A stretch of 64,000 nt of DNA from Saliphagus infecundisoli (GTDB taxonomy: Archaea; Halobacteriota; Halobacteria; Halobacteriales; Natrialbaceae): contig NZ_JAIWHV010000004.1 of the NCBI RefSeq assembly GCF_020177375.1, forward strand, positions 1 through 64,000, read 5' to 3'. Positions within the stretch are counted from its first letter, which is position 1, and every line of letters begins with the position of its first letter. Below the pieces are notes generated by a model that searched no databases, was not told where the DNA came from, and saw only the letters and a program-made list of their open reading frames with translations. Below, piece after piece: positions 47,476 to 55,829 of this stretch. A program made the translations under genes and the position numbers.

Positions 47476-48377
47476 CGTCTATCACCCGCGAGGAAGTAGT
47501 AGTTGGTCGCCGAGATGGCGATCAGGATCATGAAGAGGACGTAGCCGACGGCGGCGGCGTAGCCGAACTGCCGGCTGGTAAAGGCCGTCTCGTACAGGTA
47601 GAGGACGACCGTCGTCGTCGAGCTGGAGGGGCCCCCGTCGGTCATGATGTAGGGCTGGCCGAACACCTGAAAGGAGCCGACGAACGTCACGATCACGACG
47701 AACACTAACGGATTTCGCATCTGCGGGATCGTGATGTCGCGCATCATCCGCCAGGTGCTCGCGCCGTCGAGTTTCGCCGCCTCGTACAGCCGGTCGGAGA
47801 CGTTCTGGCGTGCGGCCAGCAGGATGATGAAGTTGAAGGCGAGTTGCCACCAGACCGTCGCGATGGCGATCGCGGGCATCGCGAGATCGTAGGAGGTCAG
47901 CCAGTTGCCGCCGCCGATGTAGTAGGCGACGAGCCCCGAGGCGTTGAAGATCTCCGTCCAGAGCAGGCCGACGACGGCGACCGTCAGCACGTACGGGCTG
48001 AAGAAGATCGTCCGCAACAGCCACTTGCCCCGCACGTCGCGGTTGACCCCGAGGGCCAGAAGCAGGGAGCCGACAATGATCGGCGGCACCGTGAGCACGA
48101 CGAAGTAGACGGTGTTTCGCAGCGCCGTCCAGAAGTCGGGGTCCCCGACCAGCGTCCGGTAGTTCTCGAGGCCGACGAACTGCGACTGGGCCGGGGCGAG
48201 GGCGTTCCAGTCGTGGACGCTCATGTAGAGTGCAATCGCGAGCGGACCGAACAGGAACAGGAGCGCGGTCACCAGATACGGGATCGCGAACGTCGTTCCC
48301 GCGATCCACTCCCGGGTCGCAGACCGGGTGAGGTCGATGCGTCCCGACTCCTCGTTCGATTGGGTTGATCCTGCCAT
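47472..48377 (-). CDS. Sugar ABC transporter permease (MalF type)
   Basis: 301 residues with six transmembrane helices and the EAA loop EAAKLDGASTWRMMRDITIP. It lies two bases after the binding-protein gene and overlaps the next permease. Together they form the membrane channel for an oligosaccharide importer. Confidence 0.9.
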   Translation of the reverse strand: MAGSTQSNEESGRIDLTRSATREWIAGTTFAIPYLVTALLFLFGPLAIALYMSVHDWNALAPAQSQFVGLENYRTLVGDPDFWTALRNTVYFVVLTVPPIIVGSLLLALGVNRDVRGKWLLRTIFFSPYVLTVAVVGLLWTEIFNASGLVAYYIGGGNWLTSYDLAMPAIAIATVWWQLAFNFIILLAARQNVSDRLYEAAKLDGASTWRMMRDITIPQMRNPLVFVVIVTFVGSFQVFGQPYIMTDGGPSSSTTTVVLYLYETAFTSRQFGYAAAVGYVLFMILIAISATNYYFLAGDRR

Positions 48378-48379
48378 AG

Positions 48380-49687
48380 TTACTGATCGAACGTCCTCCT
48401 GACGCCCGTCGTGGCCGTCTCGATGGCCTCCTCGGGCGTGATGTTGCCCGTTCGCATGTCGTCTAAGGGCTGGTAGATCGCCTCCATGTACTCCTGGACG
48501 TTCGGCGTCGCGGGCGGACGGATGTACTGTCCGGAGTCGACCATCCCGTAGAACGTCTCGAGGGTCTTATCCCAGGTGTCCGAGTCGCGGAGTTGGTCGC
48601 TCTCGATGGCCGCCTGGCTCGCCGGGAGGTGGCCGGCGTCGTACCCCCACCTGGCGTTGAACTCCTGGGTGAGCAGCCGGATGAACTCGATCGCGTCCTC
48701 GAGTCCTTCCTGGCCGCGTTCCTCGCTCTCGGGGATGATCAGCATGTGGCTGTCCCCGACCGTCACGGGGTCGTCGGCGCCGGGCATGACGAACGGCTCG
48801 GCCATGCCGAACTCGAACCCGGCCTCGCGGACGACGCTGATGTGCCACGTGCCCTCGATCTTCATCCCGACCTCGCCCCGGTTCCAGGCGTTCCAGCCGG
48901 TGTCGGGATCGGTGGGTGCCCACTCGTGTTCGTGGACCCAGTCGTACATCTCCTGGACGACGGCCCTCCCGCTTTCGGTGTCGATGGCGGGCTCGTACTC
49001 CTCGGTGATGAGCTGGCCGCCGAGCCCGTGTACCATCATCCGCATCGTCTCGGCGCCGTTTACTCCCCCCGGGTAGTCAAAGGCCCAGTAGTCGGTGTTC
49101 TCGGCGATGGTGCGTGCGGCCTCGGCGAAGCGTTCGGGCGTGTTCGGCGGCTCCTCCGGATCGAGCCCGACCTCCTCGAAGATCTCCTTGTTGTAGTAGA
49201 GTCCGAACGGGTGCGTATCGAGGGGGACGGCGAGCTGTTCGCCGTCGACGACCCCGCCCTGGGCGAGCTCCTCGAGGTAGGGGTCGGTCCCGATTTCGTC
49301 GGTCACGGGGACGAGACTGTCCTGATACACCATCATCATTCGGGAGTGCATCACCGCGACGTCGGGGGGATTGCCGCCGACCATCGAGGTGTAGAGCCGG
49401 CTGTAGTGTTCGTCCCACGGGACCCGCTGGCGGTTGACCTGGAGGTCGTACTCGCCGCTTTCGTTTATCCCGTCCACCATCGACTCCATGGTTGCGCCGT
49501 CGCCGCCGCCGAACAGCGTCCAGTACTCGATTCCCTCCTGGGCGCTGCCGACGTACCCCGTACAGCCGGCGAGGCCGGCGAGGCCGGCGGCGCCGCCGGC
49601 CTGAAGGAGTCCGCGGCGGCTCACCCGGCAGCGATCGGTCGTGTCTGGGGGAAGCCCGATCCGCTCCCCGATCTCGTCCGGTGGCAT
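48380..49687 (-). CDS. Sugar-binding lipoprotein of the ABC importer
   Basis: 435 residues. The twin-arginine signal with lipobox is RRGLLQAGGAAGLAGLAGC, so it is exported folded and lipid-anchored outside. The body is a family 1 solute-binding fold (EYWTLFGGGDG, AVPLDTHPFGLYYNKEIF). It probably captures arabinose- or galactose-containing oligosaccharides, judging by the glycosidases downstream. The ATG at 49687 matches a TATA box about 28 bases upstream. Confidence 0.9.
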   Translation of the reverse strand: MPPDEIGERIGLPPDTTDRCRVSRRGLLQAGGAAGLAGLAGCTGYVGSAQEGIEYWTLFGGGDGATMESMVDGINESGEYDLQVNRQRVPWDEHYSRLYTSMVGGNPPDVAVMHSRMMMVYQDSLVPVTDEIGTDPYLEELAQGGVVDGEQLAVPLDTHPFGLYYNKEIFEEVGLDPEEPPNTPERFAEAARTIAENTDYWAFDYPGGVNGAETMRMMVHGLGGQLITEEYEPAIDTESGRAVVQEMYDWVHEHEWAPTDPDTGWNAWNRGEVGMKIEGTWHISVVREAGFEFGMAEPFVMPGADDPVTVGDSHMLIIPESEERGQEGLEDAIEFIRLLTQEFNARWGYDAGHLPASQAAIESDQLRDSDTWDKTLETFYGMVDSGQYIRPPATPNVQEYMEAIYQPLDDMRTGNITPEEAIETATTGVRRTFDQ

Positions 49688-49709
49688 ACGAGCACACCAA
49701 TTAAACATG

Positions 49710-49723
49710 AACGTATATACGTT
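49710..49723 (-). promoter_or_regulatory. Palindromic TATA region of the importer operon
   Basis: AACGTATATACGTT is a perfect 14-bp palindrome centred about 30 bases before the importer start codon. It overlaps the expected TATA position, so a dimeric regulator bound here would block or remodel TBP binding. Confidence 0.55.
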
Positions 49724-49770
49724 GCGATGGAACACGTCCCACGCGAACACGTCACAGGATTCGCGCCGGC

Positions 49771-50541
49771 TCAGAGCGCGCTGTCGGCGAACCCGCCATC
49801 GACGGTCAGCACCTCTCCCGTGACGAACGAGGCGGCGTCGCTGGCGAGGTACATCGCCGCCCCGACCAGCTCCTCGCGGTCGCCGACCCGGCCCAGCGGC
49901 GTCCGCTCGTCGATCGTCCGCCGTTTCTCGGTTCCCTCGGCGTACGTGTCCTCGTTCTGGGGCGTGATGAAGAAGCCGGGCGCGATCGCGTTCACCCGGA
50001 TCTCGGGCGCGAGTTCCTTCGCCGACGCGCGGGTCAGCGCCTCGACGCCGCCTTTCGCCGCGGTGTAGGCCGGGAGGTCGGCCATCGCGAGCCGCGCGGT
50101 CAGCGACGAGATGTTGATGATGGCCCCTTCCTCCATCGCGGGCGCGAACGTCTGGGTCACCCGCCGGACGCCGTCGAGGGCGACGCTCGTGACGAACTCC
50201 CAGTCGTCGTCCTCGATATCCAGAAGCGATTTCCGGCTGATCGCCCCCTGGGAGGCGACGACGGCGTCGACCCCGCCGAGTTCGTCCTCGACGACCTCCC
50301 GGAGAGCCTCTAGGGAGTCGCCGTCGGTGACGTCACAGGTCACGCGTGCGGTGTCGGCGCCGTGGTCCTCGATGAGGTCGGCGGTCTCCTCGACTGCGTC
50401 CGCGCCCCGGCTTGAGGCGATCACGTCGGCGCCATCCGCAGCGAAGCCGACCGACATCGCCCGTCCGAGCCCGCTCGTGCCGCCGACGACCACGATTCGC
50501 TTTCCCGCGACCGACACCGGCGTGTGAGTATAGTCCTCCAT
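49771..50541 (-). CDS. SDR-family dehydrogenase
   Basis: 256-residue classical short-chain dehydrogenase. The cofactor motif is GGTSGLGRAM, followed by Asn-Ile-Ser-Ser and the YTAAKGG catalytic Tyr/Lys. Family relatives include gluconate 5-dehydrogenase and sugar dehydrogenases. Its place upstream of the importer suggests oxidation of released sugar, such as arabinose or galactose, but this is inferred. Confidence 0.85.
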   Translation of the reverse strand: MEDYTHTPVSVAGKRIVVVGGTSGLGRAMSVGFAADGADVIASSRGADAVEETADLIEDHGADTARVTCDVTDGDSLEALREVVEDELGGVDAVVASQGAISRKSLLDIEDDDWEFVTSVALDGVRRVTQTFAPAMEEGAIINISSLTARLAMADLPAYTAAKGGVEALTRASAKELAPEIRVNAIAPGFFITPQNEDTYAEGTEKRRTIDERTPLGRVGDREELVGAAMYLASDAASFVTGEVLTVDGGFADSAL

Positions 50542-50614
50542 ACGCGGGCATTCATCGGGGTCGAAAAGAACGTTCGGGTCCTCCGCGGGTCACGACGATG
50601 GGGGATCCACCGAA

Positions 50615-50624
50615 GCTATAACCC
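50615..50624 (+). promoter_or_regulatory. TATA-like box of the zinc dehydrogenase gene
   Basis: GCTATAACCC about 26 bases before the ATG at 50645. Confidence 0.5.
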
Positions 50625-50644
50625 TCGCGTACGGACCGGAGCAC

Positions 50645-51688
50645 ATGCGCGGACTCGCCAAGACCGACCGCACCGAGGGCGCGATGGAACTGATCGACGT
50701 CGACCGTCCCGAGCCCGGACCGGGCGAGGCGCTCGTCGAGGTCGCCTACGCCGGCCTCTGTGGCAGCGACGCCGGCATCTACGAGTTCGAATCGGCCTTC
50801 GAACGGATGGAACTGCCGACGATCATCGGCCACGAGTACGCGGGAACGATCGTCGAAACCGGCACCGACGTGGCCGAGTACGAGGTCGGCGACCGCGTCG
50901 TCGAACGCCCGATCCGGGGCTGTGGGGAGTGTTACCAGTGTCGGATCGGCGAGGAGAACGTCTGTCGGAACTCGACCATCACCGGCGTCGATCACCACGG
51001 CGCGTACACCCAGTTCGTCGCCGTTCCCGAAGGCGCGCTCCATCCGATCCCCGACGGCCTCGCGCTCGCGGACGCCGCCATCGTCGAGCCCACGAGTATC
51101 GGTGCCCGTGCGGTCATCCAGAACTCCCGGACGAGTCCCGGCGACCGCGTGCTCGTCGCCGGCCCCGGACCGATCGGCCAGCTCACCGCCCAGATCGCCC
51201 GCGCACAGGGCGGCGACGTCGCCGTCGCCGGCGTCGGCCAGGACGCCGACTATCGGCTTCCCCTCGCAGAGGAGTTGGGCTTCGACACGATCAACGTCGA
51301 GGAGGCAGACCTCGACGCGATTCGCGAGGAGCGCACCGACGGCGTCGGCTACGACGTCGTCTTCGACACGACGGGTCATCCCTCGGGGCTGACGATGGCC
51401 GTCGACGAGGTCCGCAAGGGTGGCCAGATCGTCCTCGTCGGCCAGACCGGCGAGACTACCATGCCCTACTCACCGCTCGTGCGGGGAGAGATCGACCTCC
51501 AATGTTCGTACGCCTCGATGTACGAGGACTTCGAGCGCTCGCTTCGCATGATCGATTCGGGCACCGTCGACACCGACAGCTTCGTCGACGACCGCTTCTC
51601 GCTTCTGGAGGCCGACGACGCCTTCGAGGCGTTCGTCGCCGGCCAAACGTGCAAACCTCGCTTCGACGTCTCCGAACTTCACGCCTGA
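50645..51688 (+). CDS. Zinc-dependent sugar/polyol alcohol dehydrogenase
   Basis: 347-residue medium-chain dehydrogenase. Catalytic zinc ligands lie in GLCGSDAG and GHEYAG. The structural zinc cluster is CGECYQC followed by a later Cys, and the Rossmann segment is VAGPGPIGQLTAQIA. Relatives include threonine, sorbitol, galactitol and glucose dehydrogenases. It probably oxidises a sugar from the island; the exact substrate is unknown. Confidence 0.87.
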   Translation: MRGLAKTDRTEGAMELIDVDRPEPGPGEALVEVAYAGLCGSDAGIYEFESAFERMELPTIIGHEYAGTIVETGTDVAEYEVGDRVVERPIRGCGECYQCRIGEENVCRNSTITGVDHHGAYTQFVAVPEGALHPIPDGLALADAAIVEPTSIGARAVIQNSRTSPGDRVLVAGPGPIGQLTAQIARAQGGDVAVAGVGQDADYRLPLAEELGFDTINVEEADLDAIREERTDGVGYDVVFDTTGHPSGLTMAVDEVRKGGQIVLVGQTGETTMPYSPLVRGEIDLQCSYASMYEDFERSLRMIDSGTVDTDSFVDDRFSLLEADDAFEAFVAGQTCKPRFDVSELHA

Positions 51689-51783
51689 TCGGTCCGTCCG
51701 TTCTCCGGTTCTTCTCACACGGAAACGCCGCCTCCGACACAGCGATCGCTGGCGGGCGTGAACACGAAACGGAAACGATGGGA

Positions 51784-53277
51784 TTACGACAGCGAGAGCG
51801 TCGCGACCGACGCTGCCGGCAGCTCGACCGTTACGGTACCTCCGTTGAGGTCGGCGTCGAGATCCGCGGGTTCGAACTCGGCGGCGTTGTCCTTGCTGAC
51901 CTCCGCCTTGGGGTCCTGGTCGCCGAAGAGGAGTTGGCCGTCGACGGCTTCGGGATCGGTTCCCTCGAGAGAGACCGTCACCGTGTGGTCCTCCCGGCAG
52001 TCGCGGTTGGTGAGGGTGACGAACGTGTCGTCGTCGCCGGTCGAGGCCGACCCGCCGACCAGCGGGAGTTCCTCGTCGTCCTCGAGTTCGCGCGAGGGGG
52101 TGTCGACGGTCGTACGGACACCCTCGTTGCCCTTGTGGGGGGCGTAGGCGTCGAAGACGTGGTAGGTCGGGCGGGCCCACGCCTCCTCGGCGTCGGTCTC
52201 GACGAGACACTGGAGGACGTTGATCGTCTGGGCAATGTTCGTCATTGTCACGACGTCGCTGTGATCGTTGAACACGTCGAGGACCACCGCCGCCGACAGG
52301 GCGTCGAGTGCGGTGCCGGGCTGTTCGAGGCCGTTCTCGGAGATGGCTTCCGTGTGCCAGGCGCCCCACTCGTCGATGATCACGCCGATGTCCCGCGTCG
52401 TCGCGACCGCGTTGATCGCGCCCGCGATCCGGGTGATGTGGTCGTCCATCTCGAGGGCGCCCGCGAGGAACGAGTCGAAATCGTCCTCGTCGGCTTCGGC
52501 GACGCTCATCGTCCGCCCGTAGTAGTGATGGAAGGTGAGGTGATCGAGCGGGAAGTCCGCACCCCACGCGGACTTCGAGACCTCCTCCAAGAACCGACGG
52601 TTCCACTCGTGGTCCTCGAACCCACACGCGATGAGCTCGAGGTCGTGATCCAACATGAGCCCCGACTGGGTGCCGACGTAGGTCGCAAAGCGGCGGTACT
52701 CGCGGGCGTACTGCTCGGGACTCATCCGGCCGCCACAGCCCCAGTTCTCGTTGCCCAGGCCCCAGTACTTCACCTCGTAGGGGTCGTCGTGGCCGTTCTC
52801 GCGCCGGCGGTCGGCGAGTTCGGTGTCGCCGTCGTAGTTGCAGTACTCGACCCAGTTCGCCGCTTCCTGGGGATCGCCCGAGCCGACGTTCGCCGCCAGA
52901 TAGGGTTCGGTGCCGACGTCCTCGCAGAACTGGAGGAACTCGTCGGTGCCGAAGGCGTTCGATTCTTCGGGAAGCTCCTCGGGACCCTGCGCCCAGAAGA
53001 GGTTGCGCCGGCGCGGGCGCTCGTCTTTGGGTCCGACGCCGTCCTCCCAGTGGTAGTCGTCGGCGAAACAGCCCCCGGGCCACCGGAGGACGGGGATCTC
53101 GAGGTCGGCGAGCAGTTCCTTGACGTCCTCGCGGACGCCCTCGCCGTCGGCCTCGTCGGCCTCCCAGATCCCCTCGTAGATACACCGCCCGAGGTGCTCC
53201 GAGAAGTGGCCGTGGGTCTCGGGGTCGATCCGTCCGATCGTCGCGTCGGTATGCACCGTGAACTCTGCGTCCGACAT
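51784..53277 (-). CDS. GH51 alpha-L-arabinofuranosidase
   Basis: 497 residues: a TIM barrel with a C-terminal beta sandwich. The acid/base is Glu177 in GLGNENWG and the nucleophile Glu303 in IIDEWGAW, with the family start GRIDPETHGHFSEHLGRCIYEG. It removes alpha-L-arabinofuranosyl groups from arabinan, arabinoxylan or arabinogalactan pieces. No signal peptide is present, so it acts on imported oligosaccharides. It is divergent from the GH93-IclR gene about 170 bases away, a natural arrangement for regulation by that protein. Confidence 0.92.
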   Translation of the reverse strand: MSDAEFTVHTDATIGRIDPETHGHFSEHLGRCIYEGIWEADEADGEGVREDVKELLADLEIPVLRWPGGCFADDYHWEDGVGPKDERPRRRNLFWAQGPEELPEESNAFGTDEFLQFCEDVGTEPYLAANVGSGDPQEAANWVEYCNYDGDTELADRRRENGHDDPYEVKYWGLGNENWGCGGRMSPEQYAREYRRFATYVGTQSGLMLDHDLELIACGFEDHEWNRRFLEEVSKSAWGADFPLDHLTFHHYYGRTMSVAEADEDDFDSFLAGALEMDDHITRIAGAINAVATTRDIGVIIDEWGAWHTEAISENGLEQPGTALDALSAAVVLDVFNDHSDVVTMTNIAQTINVLQCLVETDAEEAWARPTYHVFDAYAPHKGNEGVRTTVDTPSRELEDDEELPLVGGSASTGDDDTFVTLTNRDCREDHTVTVSLEGTDPEAVDGQLLFGDQDPKAEVSKDNAAEFEPADLDADLNGGTVTVELPAASVATLSLS

Positions 53278-53447
53278 GTGGACTACCGTTTCCCCACACC
53301 GATCATAAATGGTCGGGTTCCGGCGGGCGAGCCGCAAGGATAAGGCCGTCGGCCTCGAACCGAGGCCATGGCCCACGCACGCACGAACCGGGACGCCCGA
53401 CGGCGGTCCCCGAGGTACTCGACCGATCGGCCCCGGACGGGAGGGCG

Positions 53448-55514
53448 ATGAGCGAGGGGACGGACGCTGGCGACCGTCCCGACCGCGAGGGCGAGGTGTT
53501 GTACGGCCCGCCGGAGTGGGCGCCGGTCCCCGGCGCGATGTACCCGACGGTCGTCCGGCTCGGCCTCGACCCGGAGACGCTCCTTGCCACCTTCGAGTGC
53601 TACGAGACGACCGGGAGCGACGGGACCGAGGAGCCGTTCTTCCCGATCTACCGGAGCACCGACGGCGGCCGGACCTGGAACGAGTTCGCAGAGCTCCGCG
53701 ACACCCAGCACGGTTGGGGGCTTCGATACCAGCCGGTGCTGTTCGAAGTTCCCGAGCGCCTGGAGGCCTGGGAGACCGGAACCGTCCTCGCGGCGGGCAA
53801 CGCGATTCCGGCCGACCGCTCGGAGACGAGTATCGATCTCTACGCGAGCGAGGACGGCGGCCGGAGCTGGACCTACGTCAGTACGGTCGCTGCCGGCGGG
53901 CGGGCCGTGCCGGGTCGCGGGGAGTCGCCGGTCTGGGACCCCGAACTGGGGGTCGACGCCGACGGAAACCTCGTCTGTTACTTCTCGGACGAGCGCCACT
54001 CGGGGAAGGGCTACGACCAGCTCGTCGGCCATCGCGTCAGCGAGGACGGCGGCCGGAGCTGGGGCCCTCAGTCCATCGACGCGGCGATCGACGACGGCGA
54101 GTCCCGGCCCGGACGGCCGGTCGTCGAACGGCTGCCGACCGGAGGGTACGTCCTCGCGTTCCACGTCGACGGCCCGACCCACGGCGGCGGCGTCTTCCTG
54201 AAGACCTCGCCTAACGGACGCGATTGGGGCGAACCCGACGACCTCGGTGCCCCGGTCAGAACCGACGACGGGCTCCAGCTCAACGAGGGGCCGTACGTGA
54301 CGTGGGTGCCCGACGGCGCCGGCGGCCGGCTGGTCGCCGCGGGAAAGACCCTCCGGAACCGCCACCGGAACGCCGTCGAAGGGAGCGGGGGGGTCCTGCT
54401 CGCGACCGACGACCTCTCGGGCGAGGGGCCCTGGACACCCGTTCGGGCCCCGCTCTCGTTCGCCGACGAACTCGAGACCGGCCATCGGTCGGTCGCCTGG
54501 ACGACGCCACTCGTTCCCGTCGGCGACCATCTCTTCCAGTGTACCTCGACGTACGCAGCCCACGGCAAGACCGAGATCAGGTACGCCCGGACACCCCTAG
54601 AGACGCTCTTCGAACCCGCCGACATCGCCGGCGAGGAGCGATCGTCCGGCGCGAGCGGCCCCGCCAGTCGGCCCGACCGCGAGGGGAGGGGGTTCCCGGA
54701 GCCACCCTCCGACGAGGACGCGGAACCACACCACGTCAAGTCGATCGTGAAGACCTTCGAACTGCTCGAGGCCGTCGAACGGGAGGGGCCGATCGGCGTC
54801 ACCGAACTCGCCGGCCGGACGGGGATCGGAAAGAGCTCGGTCTACAAGTACCTCGACACGCTCCGCCACCTCGGGTTCGTGACGAACGAGGACGGGCAGT
54901 ACGCGACGTCGCTTCGATTCTTTCGGTTCGGACAGCGGGTCCTCTCGCGGTACGAGATCAACGAGATCGCCCGCCCGCGCATCGAGACCCTCGCCGAACG
55001 GATCGGCGAGACGGTGTCGCTGCTCGTCTGCGAGGCGGGTGACGCCGTCTACCTCCAGACGACGGGCGAGGGCGGCCCCGGCGGGATCGAGCCGGGCCAC
55101 CGGCTCCCGGTCCACCTCTCGACCGGCGGCAAGGCCATCCTCTCGTACCTGCCCGACGACCGCGTCGAGGGGATCCTCGAGGCGGCCGGCGCCGAGGTCG
55201 ATCGCCGGAGCCTCCGGACCGAACTGGAGCGAGCCCGGGACAACCGGGTCGTCGTCGACCGGAAGACGACGAACCGCCTGGAGTACAGCGCGGGGATGCT
55301 CGAGGGAACGCGCCACGGCACGGGCCAACAGCGTGTCGACGAACGCCTCCGCCGGGTCGCCGTCCCGATCCGGGACGGCGAGGACCGCGCGATCGCCGCG
55401 ATCGAGGTCGCCGGCCCCGAGTTCGGCGTCGACTCGCGGCGCCTCGAGGAGGACGTCGTTCCGCTGCTGGTCTCGACCGGCAAGTCGATCGAGATCGACC
55501 TCCTGAATCGGTGA
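53448..55514 (+). CDS. GH93-like beta-propeller fused to IclR transcription factor
   Basis: 688 residues in one uninterrupted frame. Residues about 15-390 form a sialidase-like propeller with four Asp-boxes (69-77, 133-141, 197-205, 252-260). The pattern MYPTVVRL, ESPVWDPEL (159-167) and LVCYFSDERHSGKGYDQLV resembles GH93 exo-arabinanases. A disordered acidic linker (about 393-428) joins an IclR winged helix (about 429-490: VKSIVKTFELLEAV, GIGKSSVYKYLDTL) and an IclR ligand domain (about 505-685, with LPVHLSTGGKAIL). No signal peptide. Inferred role: a cytoplasmic regulator whose propeller senses or processes arabino-oligosaccharides and controls the island. Catalytic activity is unproven. 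Confidence 0.88.
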   Translation: MSEGTDAGDRPDREGEVLYGPPEWAPVPGAMYPTVVRLGLDPETLLATFECYETTGSDGTEEPFFPIYRSTDGGRTWNEFAELRDTQHGWGLRYQPVLFEVPERLEAWETGTVLAAGNAIPADRSETSIDLYASEDGGRSWTYVSTVAAGGRAVPGRGESPVWDPELGVDADGNLVCYFSDERHSGKGYDQLVGHRVSEDGGRSWGPQSIDAAIDDGESRPGRPVVERLPTGGYVLAFHVDGPTHGGGVFLKTSPNGRDWGEPDDLGAPVRTDDGLQLNEGPYVTWVPDGAGGRLVAAGKTLRNRHRNAVEGSGGVLLATDDLSGEGPWTPVRAPLSFADELETGHRSVAWTTPLVPVGDHLFQCTSTYAAHGKTEIRYARTPLETLFEPADIAGEERSSGASGPASRPDREGRGFPEPPSDEDAEPHHVKSIVKTFELLEAVEREGPIGVTELAGRTGIGKSSVYKYLDTLRHLGFVTNEDGQYATSLRFFRFGQRVLSRYEINEIARPRIETLAERIGETVSLLVCEAGDAVYLQTTGEGGPGGIEPGHRLPVHLSTGGKAILSYLPDDRVEGILEAAGAEVDRRSLRTELERARDNRVVVDRKTTNRLEYSAGMLEGTRHGTGQQRVDERLRRVAVPIRDGEDRAIAAIEVAGPEFGVDSRRLEEDVVPLLVSTGKSIEIDLLNR

Positions 55515-55529
55515 TCTATCGGCTCGTAT

Positions 55530-55542
55530 CTCATTGAGAAAC
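55530..55542 (+). repeat. 13-mer direct repeat, copy 1
   Basis: CTCATTGAGAAAC, identical to 55651-55663. With the preceding T it contains the perfect 11-bp dyad TCTCATTGAGA. Confidence 0.6.
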
Positions 55543-55650
55543 ACCCCGATACCGACGGCTTTCCCGGATCCGTCGGCGTCTCTCCGACGTGACCGACGGC
55601 TACGTGACGCCCATACGGCTGTAATATCGCTCGCGTTCGTCGTTCCGTCC

Positions 55651-55663
55651 CTCATTGAGAAAC
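55651..55663 (+). repeat. 13-mer direct repeat, copy 2
   Basis: CTCATTGAGAAAC, identical to 55530-55542, at 121-base spacing. Confidence 0.6.
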
Positions 55664-55829
55664 GACTTCCGGCACGTCGGGCGACCACGGACGCGGATCA
55701 CCTCGGAAGGGGTCCCACCGGTGGCCCGGCGGGGGAAGACCCGTCGCTCGTCGTCGGTATAACAGTGGTCTCGAGGAACCCGCTACCGGCGCCCTCCCGG
55801 CCGGAAGCGGTCGACACTCCCGGTGCCGG

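Larger units (their letters stand above)
55515..55829. other. Gene-free stretch with a repeated 13-mer
   Basis: No coding frame is convincing. It carries two copies of CTCATTGAGAAAC (55530-55542 and 55651-55663) between the GH93-IclR gene and the convergent SDR gene. Confidence 0.45.

Noticed and set aside
50524-53343. 939-codon forward open frame across the zinc dehydrogenase and GH51 genes
   Set aside because: Arg/Gly-rich shadow frame. Real genes with catalytic motifs occupy the other frames.
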